From assembly GCF_012273895.1 (NCBI RefSeq), contig NC_052102.1, forward strand, positions 3,246,917 through 3,310,916: DNA of 64,000 nucleotides, in the 5' to 3' direction. This DNA is from Zerene cesonia. Its lineage: Eukaryota > Arthropoda > Insecta > Lepidoptera > Pieridae. The notes beneath the pieces were generated by a model. It ran no database searches. It worked only from the letters and a program-made list of their open reading frames with translations, and was not told the DNA's origin. Every line of letters starts with the position of its first letter. Positions within the stretch are counted from its first letter, which is position 1. This document shows, in pieces, positions 24,881 through 36,576 of this stretch. The position numbers and the translations under genes are program-made.

Positions 24881-27800
24881 TAAACGGTTCGGTCTAGGTA
24901 TATAACAATATCAGATTATTACAATAATTAGATTCAATAACTCGTGTCATTTATTGGTATGAAAAAATATACAAAAAAAATTGCCTTGAACATGAATACT
25001 GGACAACTATACAGTCCATGAAAAAATGACATTTCATTGAAATATACGGTGGTTATATTATACGAGTAGCAATGTTAGAAGGGCTTTATAAAGACACCAC
25101 ACCGTCATAACAATGATAGAGGTCGGTCCTCAATTTAAAAAAATTATGTAGGTAAGACATTCAACCCTTCTTACCTTCGTACCTTCATCACTTTATCAAT
25201 TTCATAAATTACAATATACGCTTTTCATTGCCCTTACGATAACAATAACTTATTTGATATACCAATTTAAATAAGAAATTCGAGTATTCATTTTATTCTA
25301 TATTACATTATTTGTTTTTTCTTCTCTTACTTTTCTTCTTTAGTAAGAATTATTAATATTTGTCTCGAAGCGTTAAATTACATAAGAACGCTCTCGTCAT
25401 AAAAAGCAAACAAAAAAATAGTTGATAGAAAGTATGGTTTAAATGTCAGTTTTGCTACGGACCTTGTCATTCGATTTTTTTTTTAATTTTTAAAATTTTC
25501 GGTACCTACTAGGTATTTTGAATTTATGATAGTAATTCTGTTTAATGAGGGTCGATAATTATTTTGCGTAACAGGACCATTCACAAAGTTGCTACATACC
25601 AATTTCTTTTACTCAATACTCAACTTCCATTTATTAATGCAAATAATGAATATTTCGTCCCCAAAACAAATATCAGTGCGGAGATTCTTGACGAGTTCAA
25701 TTCCATCTCATCTCGTTGTTTTGTTGCTCCTTCAAACATCTTGTTAGGCAAATCCTTCGCAACATAACGCTGTCTTGTAAATGAAAACTTAAATTGGTTC
25801 CGAAATTCCAACGGAAGATTTATTACGAGATTCAGAATTTGTCAGCTTTAAATTCTGTTTTATATTTAGAGTACTTTAGGCGAAATGGGATGCTATTGTT
25901 ATATTTAACTATATTATGCTTTCGATATTATGTCTTTTGCATCAAAGTCATTCCTTTTACAAACATACAAGTGATATGATTAGATATATATTATGTATGA
26001 CTACAATACTAAAAACACAATTATCATAAAACCTAAAGCAGTAGCAAAGTTAAGATATAATTTATCATATTTCATATATTTTATAACTAAATTTTTACAA
26101 AACTAACCTTACAGAAGCAAACTATCGGGGTTGATAGGCTATGAATAAGAGGATCCTTGTTTAACAAGCCAAGTATATTTGTATAGGATAAAATGATGTT
26201 TTTGTTTGCGACATGAAAATGGAGCTTCGTCTGAAAACTAAAACAGGATTATATGATGTATTCAAAGGGAGTAATATTTGTTGAACATGGACACTTGGTG
26301 TGGTTTCTGAGAATAAAATATGTAATAAATAAAGTAACGTATTAATAGAACTTATTGTTTCAAAGAAACTAAGGCTGTGTAATATGTTTCAATGACTTAT
26401 TATCAAATACCGTAGATAGATAAATATTACTTTATCCGATTGTTCTTAATAATATGACAAAATGTAAAATGTCTAATTTTGTAATCTAAAAGTATGTTTT
26501 TTTTTAAGAAAATCTTATTGTAATATTAAACATACAAACATTCTTGATTTGTATTTACTATATTACATTTTTCTTATTGCAAAAATGATATTGCAAGAAA
26601 AACTCGATGGAGTAAATAGCAAAAATTCCGTGTCGTACCAGATGTATTAAATTAAACGCGACGGCTTCGAGTGACATTTGACCCTTAACCGTTTATCGCG
26701 AAAGTAAATCATTGACGTGGAGATTTCAGCCCTATTGTGAAATCAAAGAACTTCTAGAGACATCATTCCGTTTTTGATTTATGGAATCGTGTTGTACCTA
26801 CGTGAATAAATCGCAATACAATTTTGGAGATCTCAAGAAATATTATACTTTTACTTTCTGTGCTTTCATTGTTAAACTTCTCTAAATAAACAATAACGTA
26901 CCTATGTATAGCAAAATCATTTATAAATACTCTACATACATGGTTGGTTACATATTTTACTTCCTAGAATTTATCTTGTGGTTTTTAAAGACGCATTCAT
27001 TGACCTATTAGATCAACCAACACTTAAAACCATTGTATATATTTAATATTGATGTGTCAATGCTAGATTAAAAAATGAATTATACTATTACTTTGCCTAA
27101 TTTAGAACTAGAGATTATTTTTTTTCGTTTAATTTAACTTTTCGGAAATTTTGCACTTATTCCTACTTCCTAACAGCCGTATATTTACGTAAACGGTCAT
27201 TTAAGTCTTACAAATAGACATCATTTACTTTGTTCTCTTAAATCTTTCTGTATTGGCACGAAAGTAAAAGAATTTTTCTGAGTTTTGACCCGCTTATTCT
27301 TGTCACGATTGAGTTTTCTGAACTCCGCTTAGAGCCGAAAACTTTTCAAAAAACTTTTCAGGCTTCGCCAGAGCACTTCGTATATTAAGAATACACTTAT
27401 TAAGTAAATTGAGTTTAATTTGTTGCCTGCGGTAAATTAATTCTTGCTAATGGCTAAAAGCTTTTATTATGATTACAAAGATAAGATCTAAAGATAAAAT
27501 GTTGTTTATATCTATAGATATAAACAACGCCTTTATTGACCTACTTAAATTTATAGGCATATCGTTGCAAACGAAATGCGTCAGTTTATTATTTTAATAT
27601 CATAACAAATTATCTTGAAATACAGGTTTACGCCATAATGACCACTGCATTAAAGAGATATGAAAAAATTTGCACATGAAAAGTACTTTTCACACACTAC
27701 GAGTGATTAATAAACCAATATAAAAATACAAACAAAATACTTCTCTATTAATAAATTCTATATTATGTTAGTTTCAGAGGTGCCATTGAAAATCTTATAA

Positions 27801-29073
27801 CAAGCACAAGGTTCGGATAAGGCATAAAAACTACAACATCCTAATTTGTCGATTCAATGGAGACTGAATGTCCTCATATTTAGATTTCATTGGAATTTCA
27901 TCGGAAGATTGGAATGCAGGTGTAAATATACAATATATAAGTGTTTTAGCATCTAGCTAATAATAAGATGAATTATTAACACTAACCAACGCTGATCACT
28001 TGCTCGTAAATGAGCAAATTATTTTGAGTAATACTCTGGCGGTTTTGATGCCATTAACTAAATAATTACTGGCCTCTAGAATATAGTCTGGTTCTTAGTC
28101 ATTTATTATAATTACGAATTCCTCAGCTATAGAATGCACAAGGAAAGCAAGAACAATAGTGTTGATTGCAGGTGTCTCAAAACGCTTGTTACTGAGGGTA
28201 AAAGACTCGCAAAGTGTCGTTGGCCAGAGGCACGTACGAGTGCCGTCTACTGATAAAGATACGCCCAGCTGTGAATGTGATGCAGCTGTTTGTATGTGTG
28301 TGTGTAGACTGAAACTTTTGAATCAGGACAGATGAAGCTTGTTAACAGGTCAACTTTGTGAGTGGGCTATTCATAAATGGAAATACGAGCATATTTGTGT
28401 CACCTTTTTTAAATAGGCATTTTAATAATATCGTTACTGTCTCAAAATATATTATGCCAAGCGTAGTAGTAGCCTTTGTATTTAATGTCCTCGTCTGGAT
28501 GACATGAAACATGAATTAAAACAGTTATGTGAGAATCCATGATGTTGCTATACAAACTATCCAAATTTTGGGCGATGAATCATGTTGATGGATCAAAACT
28601 ATTATGACCGTATACAAAAGATCTTGTTAGTAGTTTATAAGGATACACACAGAGGCTGATCCACAAATACAAGAACGTAATCATCGATAATGTAACCTGT
28701 ATACGGTTTTCTCATAGAATACTTATCCGATCAAATCTCCAGGGAGCCCCATTCTATATTTCGTTCGTTCACGATAAGTGAGCCCAATAACGAACTTTAT
28801 TATTGAAGCGTCTCGAGTCTAACAAACGAAACTTGATGAATCGAATTATCTGCTCCCCGAACAAACACCTTCATTAAATATTAAACAATGAAAGTAATCT
28901 TCCAGAATACATCTATGATAAAGAGGAATGGATATTAAACTTTCGGAATATCTATTATGTTCACGAAGTTTAATATAATCTTAATTAGCTCCGGCGATTT
29001 CTTTCTTAGTTATTAATGCTCCAGTTATTTTATTTAATATTAAATGTTCTATATTAAAGTGGTCTGAGAATTT
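24881..29073. other. AT-rich non-coding DNA
   Basis: About 4.2 kb in which I find no exon with coherent frame and splice borders. The only structured element noted is a perfect 28-base palindrome at 27501-27528. The short open frames here have no recognisable product. Confidence 0.4.
27501..27528. repeat. perfect 28-base palindrome
   Basis: GTTGTTTATATCTA is followed immediately by its exact reverse complement, giving a palindrome with no spacer. No flanking transposon is evident. It may be chance in AT-rich DNA, a protein-binding site or a small fold-back. Confidence 0.7.
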
Positions 29074-29378
29074 TTTTTATGCCATAAGCGGGCACCCTCG
29101 CTGGTGGTTCGCTTCATCACCACCGTTCATGAACATTCTCCGAGGTAGTGCCTCTGCGAATGCGCTGCCCGCTTTTAAAGTGAAAGAGATAAGGAAACGA
29201 TTGACGACTGGAAAGAAGGAATGGACTGGGAAAAGGAAACGGACCTCCGTCTCTCCCACTCACCGTACGAAACACAGTCGCATGCTACTATTTCACGCGG
29301 GTTTTCTGAGGGAGTGTGGTACTTCCCCGATGCGAGCTGGCTTTATTCGTGCCGAAGCGTGCTCGACTCCCACACATG
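29074..29378 (+). mobile_element. near full-length SINE (Metulj-like family)
   Basis: Starts after a T-run with ATGCCATAAGCGGGCA, has GGTGGTTCGC, GGTAGTGCCTCTGCGAATGC, GAAAGAAGGAATGGACTGGG and GAGTGTGGTACTTCCCCG, and ends GCTCGACTCCCACACATG. Nearly the whole consensus is present. The open frames across it on both strands are not genes. Confidence 0.85.
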
Positions 29379-30668
29379 AATTGTAAATTGTGTTTTAATT
29401 CATTTTTTAGCATTCGCTACATGATTCTAGTATTCGTTATTCGTTTTATTCTGATGTGTGTTTTGCAGACACAATTATTATTATTAAGATTTTTTCATTT
29501 TATTGTTTATTTTATAAATATTAGTGTTGTATTTTATTAGTGTTGTTAAGTAGTTAATATATTAGTGTTAATATTTTAAAAAGAGTAACTGTCGAGTTTC
29601 TTGCCGATTCATCTCTTTAGAAGCAACATTCAGAATCGGTGGTAGTTAAAAAAAATAACTTATCTTGAATGCTTCTTAAAGTTTACATGAATTCAAAAGT
29701 TTTTGAAATTGAGTTTTGAGAGTAGTTATTTCAAAATTGAAACTAAATTAATGATCTTTTCTTCAAGTGGTAGTATGAGGAAAGTTGATAATAAATGACC
29801 CTGATTCCATGTCAGCGTTCCTTTATATAAACTTTTACACCCAGTAACTTTGAATCGCATCCCATTTATTATTTAAATCCATCCGGACCCAAACTTCTAA
29901 TCCGTTTATGTAAATCGATAAGGTAAAATTACATAAATCTTAAGTACTTGTATAACTTTGTTGTCTGTGTTAATGAGTTATCGCTAAATACACAAGTTTA
30001 TAAATTTATGTTTACAGATTTTCCAATAATATGCTGTACGTATAACAACATTGTGATTATTTATGTAAAACAAACAAGTTTTGTGATGTTCCATCAATGT
30101 GTTAATAAAATGATTATGAAAATATCATTGCTAAAGTCAAAAAATACACGTTGAATATTGAAGAATAAATGCATAGTACATATTGAGATTTGGTAAGTGC
30201 TAACAAGTTATTCCATATGCTAAAGACAGTAGGCCTAGTCTTGTATAAAAATAGTATTTAAAAAGAGTGCCACAGAAAATGCAAAATGAAACAAGAGCTT
30301 TGTTTTCAATTAGGCTTAAAAGCGCTTGAAAACGTTATTTTTAAAGCAGGTTTTTTGAAAAGCTACCACGCGTTATTATGTGTAAAATACGCTTCTTTTA
30401 AAATGTAAAACTCATATTACTATTCACTGCATTTCAATTGAAAGCCAATTTTATATAGAATAAAGAGATGATGAATATGAATCCCGGTTATTAATGTTCT
30501 ACAGAAAATTAATTCATCTCGTTCGTTGCAGTCCATGAATAACACCTTTCGTTTCATAAATGAAGTATAGAAATTGGCATTACTTCCACTGATCCTTTTT
30601 AAATAAGCCTAGAAATTTTTAAAATATATTATATAATTACTAAACATTTTATTTGTATTTAGTATAAA
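29379..30668. other. AT-rich non-coding DNA
   Basis: No gene or repeat recognised in this stretch. Confidence 0.4.
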
Positions 30669-30937
30669 CTAGCTGTGACCCGCGGTTGAAACCGCGTAAG
30701 CGTGCTGCGTAACCGTATCCCGTAGGAATATCGGTATAAAAAGTGCCTATGTGTTATTTCAGTTGTCCAGCAATCTACGAAGCAAAATAGTATTATTATT
30801 CACCAATAGATGTCAGGAAAAAAAAACACGAATATGACATTTTCTAAAAAAAATTCCTAGCTAGATCGATTTATCGCCCCCGAAACCCCCTGTATACTAA
30901 ATTTCATGAAAATCGTTGTAGCCGATTCCGAGATTGC

Positions 30938-30976
<39 letters not shown>

Positions 30977-31002
30977 AGAATTGCTCGTTTAAAGGTATAA
31001 GA
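30669..31002 (-). mobile_element. complete 334-base non-autonomous Helitron
   Basis: Read on the minus strand: A|TCTTATACCTTTAAACGAG at the 5' end, a long TA microsatellite (about 30940-30974), then the body with GATAAATCGATCTAGCTAGG and CTATTGGTGAATAATAATAC, the hairpin GCGGTTTCAACCGC, and CACAGCTAG|T. Both termini and the A/T target are intact, which makes this the reference copy for the family members at 20045 and 21865. Confidence 0.88.
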
Positions 31003-32420
31003 TAAAATTTTATAGGTTACATAATATATTTATAATAAATCTATGATCTCATATTAAAAATACTAGATTAGAACATTACGGTGCTCACAATAGAACGTAC
31101 CTACTGTTTTTGAAACAGTGTTATGCTGATGCAATGATCGAAAACCTGTGTAATATATCCATAAAATATTTGATAATTTATTTAAAGTTTGGTCTCAAAA
31201 AGTAGTTAATAGCAAATAAATATCAATAAGTACATAGGTACAGTTTTATTACTTAGATATCTATATAACGTTAGATAATACAGTTGAACCCAATCAAACG
31301 TTTACGTACCTACCTATGCATAAACAAACGGGACGCTCTGTTTCGTTTTTTAGCACACGAGACGAGGTGTGGTTTTATTACCCTCATATATGGACACTTG
31401 TACCGTATACGCTCAACTACCGCGTGGAATAGGTGTGTCTATTGATTATTTAGAATTTTACGGCATATTTGTATATATACTTTATGTATATCTTATGGAT
31501 ATTAAATATTTTATAATGATATATTATAATGATATGATTGATATTACAGTATCGTTGGCAATACGCTCAAGGGTTTTATTAAAATACACAATTTAAATGA
31601 AAGTGTCATATATTTGATGTTTATTGGTTTGCATTTTATTAAAGTTTAGCCCTCGGCTTATTCGAAAAATGTAGCACTCATCGCATTTTGAATTCTCTTC
31701 ACACTTTAAAAGCTCTTAGATATCGTACTCGCAATCGCAGGTTTAAGAGCTTCTTTATTTAATAAAATGGCGTATCTATTATTCAGGCCATTTTTTGAAT
31801 TTAATATGATATTCTTAGAACATAACTCTTTTGTTATTATACACACAAATAAGTATCTCCATCATTATTATCATTTTGATATAAATAATGGTGCTAAAAT
31901 GAGGCCTAATAACTTTTGTAAGAATATAAATTTGTAAGTCCTCGATTAAACGAGCACCATGACTTAATGGAGTCATTATTCATCGTCTAAGACGCAGGGT
32001 GGAGCCAGCCATCAGACTTATTACAGTTCATTAATTTCAAGGTACGAATCGGGCCCTACCTTAATGGTGCGTCATTATTTTAAAGATCAATTAAAGTAAG
32101 ATGGAAAACGTCTGTAGAACGAAGTTATAAGGTACCCTGAGCATAAGGAGAGAGATTAATTGCTGCGGGTACTTCCAGTTTTCAAACAATCAGACATGTT
32201 TTATTTACATGCTATTTATATGTTGACATATAAAATATTGTGAAAAAGATTTTGTGACGCATAAATTATCAAAAAGAATATTATTTAAATTCTCAAGATT
32301 TTTATTTTTATATTTCAACTGAATTGCTATATATCATGCGAGCAATTTCAAGAATTACTATAAGGAAAATAGTAGAAAAGTAGCAGATAATTGGTTGATA
32401 TTAAAAGTGCCATAACGTAT
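31003..32420. other. AT-rich non-coding DNA
   Basis: No coding exon, repeat family or RNA gene recognised. Confidence 0.4.
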
Positions 32421-32496
32421 CAGAGGCCCGTTTCCTTTTCCCTTATCCCATAAAAGCAGGCAGCGCATTCCCAAAGTTGCCCGCTATGACATAAAA
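32421..32496 (-). mobile_element. internally deleted SINE fragment
   Basis: CAGAGGCCCGTTTCCTTTTC, then CCCATAAAAGCAGGCAGCG joins abruptly to TGCCCGCTATGACATAAAAA. These are pieces of the SINE family with the middle missing. Confidence 0.7.
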
Positions 32497-33650
32497 AACA
32501 TGTTGATATACTTCACCTACTTATTATTTAAGATATTGAATACAGAATGCCCACTAGATAGTTTGTCAATCAAATACGCAATTGTTAAAATTATTATGTA
32601 GTCGAAAAATTGTCGGACGGAATTCCATACAAAATAAATAAATTCTAAGTTAGATTCTTGTTTAAACTATATATATTAATGAGGTATCACTGCAAGTAAA
32701 TTTTTATAAAACGCTTAGCAACGAGGTGACGTGTTTGGCTATCCCTTGGGTGGACCCTTGCAAACAATATTATTTAAGGCGCACCCTGAAGGGTGAACAC
32801 ATAATCGAGGGGTGACCATGTGCACAATAAAATCGATCGTTTAGTTTGGTGTACGTATATTAAATCAGTGTAACCTAGTTTCTGTTGAGATAAAAGATAC
32901 TATTTTACCTTCTGGTCCAAATACAACGTTAAGTTGCGGTCAAAATTTTCTTAAACAAACGCGCATTTGTACCTTAAGATATAATTTCAGATAAAGCCGC
33001 TTATGGTTCTATAGTTATTTTAGATCCGTAGGTATAAAGCCCAGAGAAATTCGTCCATAAATCCTGTACGGTGACCCACATGTAGTGTAGCCAGGTTGGG
33101 CGTGTTTTATTAGCGAGTCATCCATCACGCGCGGTACGCTCTGTTTGCTAAGTAAAGTAATAAAATAAAACATTCGTATAATGCGACGCCGGAATAACAT
33201 TACCTTTACGCGTAATAGATTAGCTTTTATTTCAAGCATCCGTGCTATCTGATGCGTTAAAGAAGCGTTACATAAAATTGCGACCTTGGTCGTTGTATCT
33301 CGTTGAATTTGTAGATAAATGTAACTATGAATGTGTGCATCAATTATTATATTTAAAAAGAACATTCTTGAAATTGTGGCTCTATAAAAGGGCTTCGTTA
33401 AGATTATTGAATAACTAATGGCAATTTATTTATTAAAACATTCAATCATAAAGTTTATTGTAGTTAAATGGTATTCAATTATTATTAAATATATCTAAAC
33501 AGTGAAAGTTATTTAATAATTATTTACTGATATATTAATTAAACTAATACATTTACAAATTTCAACCCTATGTTATCCGTACACTGGAATTAAAAGACAA
33601 TAAATAAAAAGTATCTACGGCTTTACTGAAAATATTTACTGTCTATGTTT
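32497..33650. other. non-coding DNA downstream of the active protease gene
   Basis: Probably includes the 3' untranslated region of the minus-strand protease, with a polyadenylation-type signal (AATAAA on the minus strand) at 33430-33425. A 116-codon minus-strand frame at 33015-33365 has no recognised domain and I do not call it a gene. Confidence 0.4.
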
Positions 33651-35766
33651 TCATATTTGTTGTGTTCTTTTTGTGTCGCAATAATCATATACAAAGTTTT
33701 CCACATTCCTTTGTATCCAATTCCGAAAATACCAGACATTTGCGTATAAACTTGGTTTACCCTTTTTTGCGCAACCATCTCCATGCGATACAATACCGAT
33801 CACCATGCTAAAATAAAGGGAGAAAACACTTTAATCTAATTTGAATACTCGTTAATAGTCCTTGAGGAATACGTTATTAGTATAATATATTTTAGAAAGT
33901 ATCAATCATAAAAAATATTCTCTTAATATTACTACAAATATTATACATTTTTTATATTAATTTGCGAAGTAATAAAAGTCATAGAAACTGTTACTCATTT
34001 TTTAATTTAGTCCAGTAAACTCCTGTTAAAAAACAAAAAGTCGTTGGAATCCATCGAGCCGTTCTTGAGTTATCAGTTACAAACACAACTTTCTTTTATA
34101 TAAATAATTTTCCTTAATGTGTTATTTATAGAGATATGTGAGTCAGAGATTTCTACCGTCACCGCCCGCTAGAGAAGTAATGAAATGTCTATTATTTTCA
34201 AAATAAAATCGTCTAAATCTGGATATGAGTATTTTATTATATTGAGTTTCATCTAATTGCTTTTGTATTCACTATAAGGTAAATGAATCAACTCATCAAT
34301 CATGTACTCAGAAGTTCAGTATTATCATACTACGAACGATAGTGTTACGAACCTGAGGGATACCTTCAGTTAAGATTTATGGTTTATTAACGCGGGTGAA
34401 AATTTATTTATTTAAAATGGAAAGTTGAACGTACCTATGCCACATTACGCCGCCACCAGAATCCCCCTTGCATGTGTCTCGATCCCCGTCACCGTATAAA
34501 CAAAACATGTCTGCACTGAACTTCATTCTATGCATCTTTTCACACTCCTTCTTAGGCACGTAGCGGAGCTCAGTCTGCATTAGCCCTTGCTGAGATAACG
34601 GGCCACCATACTAAAATATATACAATATTTTCATTTACATAATTAACCGCAATAAATAAAATCAATATATGTAGGTATACTTTCAATTGTAAAAAATTGG
34701 TAATTATGTGTTCCAAAGAGTTCAAAACAACAACAAATAGAAATGCATAACAAATAATTAAAACAATCATTATACATACTTATTTTAAGAATCTCCTTCT
34801 TTTTATTGTAGATCAAATATACAGTTGTTTTATTCAGATATACAAGATATATATTATTAGCTATTGTACTAAGATACCTTAACAATGCCCCAGCCAGTAG
34901 CAACAAAATGCGTTTCGTAAGCATTCATCCACTTTTTTGTATTTACTAATATCGCTTTTTCCGATCTTTTACCGAATTTGATTGGTTTCTGAACAAATAT
35001 CAAAGCAATGTCACAAGCGAATGGCATAGGGACGTTATAGTCCTCGTGAATAATGATACGCGACACATCATAGGATTCAGCTTGGTGGTCATAAATATAC
35101 CTGGAACCTCGAAATTGTTTCGTACGTTAGCAAGATAGTGAGACGATTTTTTAGTATCTAATATTTTTACGGTAGCTAATGCAGCCTAACCCTTATTACC
35201 AAATACTGTTGTTCGTTTCTGTTATTTGATAAATAATAAAATATCCATGCAACTTTTTATCACTTTATAGCTGTCTGATAGCTAGTATATACGATACATG
35301 TGGATTATATAAAATATAATACGATAAATAGATAGAATAGTATTATTTTATATAATCCACATGCATATTTAGCAAATATATGCTCACTTATAAAGAGAAG
35401 TGCATTGAATTGAGAGTGAACAACTCTTTAGAGAATCTTACGATCATAGCTTACGATCAGGCGAGATCGTAGTCAAGCGATTCCCTATTGCAACAAAAAA
35501 AGAAATTACACTCTTAAAAACTCACCAACAACGACCAACATATCACTCGTATCTCTATTATGATCAAAGCAATGTGCAGCAGTAAGTACAGTCCAACTGT
35601 TTAATATCGTGCCGGAACAAAGAGCACCTTGATTGAATAACTTTATTGTAAATGGAAAGCTTTCAATTTTAACCGGTTCACCGCCGACTATTCTGCCTTC
35701 TAGATGATCAGAGACTCCAAATTTAACATATATAGTGACAAAAAGAGAAATGATATGAAAAACCAT
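33651..35766 (-). CDS. trypsin-like serine protease (active S1 family)
   Basis: Four exons fit in phase: 35766-35526, 35107-34878, 34610-34435 and 33807-33651 (stop), giving 267 residues, a usual trypsin length. A short signal peptide (MVFHIISLFVTIYVKFG) is followed by a brief propeptide and the activation site GRIVGG at 24-29. The triad is complete: H65 in LTAAHCF, D113 in CDIALIF, S208 in GDSGGG. The pocket residue six before the serine is Asp (D202), predicting cleavage after Arg or Lys. Odd features: GGG replaces GGP, the usual SWG is SHG, and the Gly after the conserved Pro near 234 is Ser, which may narrow the pocket. It would be a secreted enzyme; gut, haemolymph or reproductive tract cannot be told apart. 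Its GGG motif links it to the inactive homologue at 4327-9382. The exon 2 acceptor was chosen as CGAG|GTTCC because it keeps phase. Confidence 0.88.
35297..35363. repeat. 20-base inverted repeat in a protease intron
   Basis: CATGTGGATTATATAAAATA at 35297-35316 is repeated in exact reverse complement at 35344-35363, with 27 bases between. It lies in intron 1 of the active protease and could fold into a hairpin or be a small transposon relic. Confidence 0.7.
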
Positions 35767-35990
35767 TATTTTGAACGAAAACAGACTTGAACATACTTAA
35801 AGCAAATTCGAAATTAATGAATTATATCAGCGTTCACAAAATGGTCATAAATTTGTAATTGCGAATTTATTGCCCAAATCGTTTTTTATAGCCAAAACAC
35901 ATACCTACGTACCAACACAAAAAAATGAAATTTATAGTATTAGCCGTATTAAATTGTCACAAGCAGCAGAAACAACACACCTATTGGTCT

Positions 35991-35997
35991 TTTTATA
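35991..35997 (-). promoter_or_regulatory. TATA box of the active protease gene
   Basis: On the minus strand the sequence TTTTGTATAAAAAGACC contains TATAAAA, about 225 bases before the ATG at 35766. A start site near 35960 would give a leader of about 190 bases. There is no direct evidence for the start site. Confidence 0.5.
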
Positions 35998-36259
35998 CAA
36001 AACAGATGTTTTTTAGGTAAAGTTTTGTACCTTGATAGAATATATAAAAATCTTGATTATTGTTAATTTAGTTAAAATAAAGATTATGAGTGCAAAATTG
36101 TAATACAGTCCTTGTCTTTTCTATTTAAGTCTTCAAAACACACAGGCTACATTATTCGATTTCAAGACTTCAGGACTTAATGAATGCAATGTACGAACAT
36201 TAGAATTCATTTTAAGCGTACATTATATGTTTTGTCCCGCTCATGCATACAGAATCAGC

Positions 36260-36576
36260 CTACAACGATCTGCCGATAGCATTCTTGATGCGGAGTAGGA
36301 TAGCGTTTACGGGATTTGTGTAACACTGGCCGCCCGCCTTGGCGCAGTCTGTGCTCAGTCGCCCACCGGTGGCCGCCGACAGCGCCGCGCGCGGCAGTTT
36401 CTCACACCACGCATAACCTTAATAACTAGGTTAAATATGTTCCAATAATAAATAATAAATATTCGTGTTGAAATATAAAATTATCTGTTTCCTAATACGC
36501 AGCAGTAGAAGATTCCTATTCAAGTGTTCTTATATATTAAAAACATTTTCAATAATACACACTTACCAATAAACAT
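36260..36576 (-). CDS. possible short cysteine-containing peptide gene
   Basis: I do not recognise this product. A GC-rich block in AT-rich DNA (36417-36260) is open on the minus strand for 51 codons after TTATTAAG| and ends at TAG. It reads YAWCEKLPRAALSAATGG, then RLSTDCAKAGGQCYTNP, then VNAILLRIKNAIGRSL, with three cysteines and a basic amphipathic tail. Upstream, 36576-36567 reads ATG-TTT-ATT-G and ends at GTAAGTG; its phase 1 fits the exon, making Gly at the join and a 55-residue protein. The 10 codons before that ATG are hydrophobic and open back to a TAA, which hints that a longer signal peptide existed or is read another way. It could be a secreted peptide, a decayed gene or a chance frame. 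Composition, splice sites and phase support coding; function is unknown. Confidence 0.4.

Noticed and set aside
28168..28340. GC-richer open stretch after TTGATTGCAG
   Set aside because: Both forward frames are short, end soon, and show no domain; not enough to call an exon.
29077..29386. Overlapping open frames on both strands
   Set aside because: They lie entirely within a SINE copy.
33015..33365. 116-codon minus-strand open frame
   Set aside because: No domain, no splice context and no similarity I recognise; it lies downstream of the protease stop codon. A transposon relic cannot be excluded.
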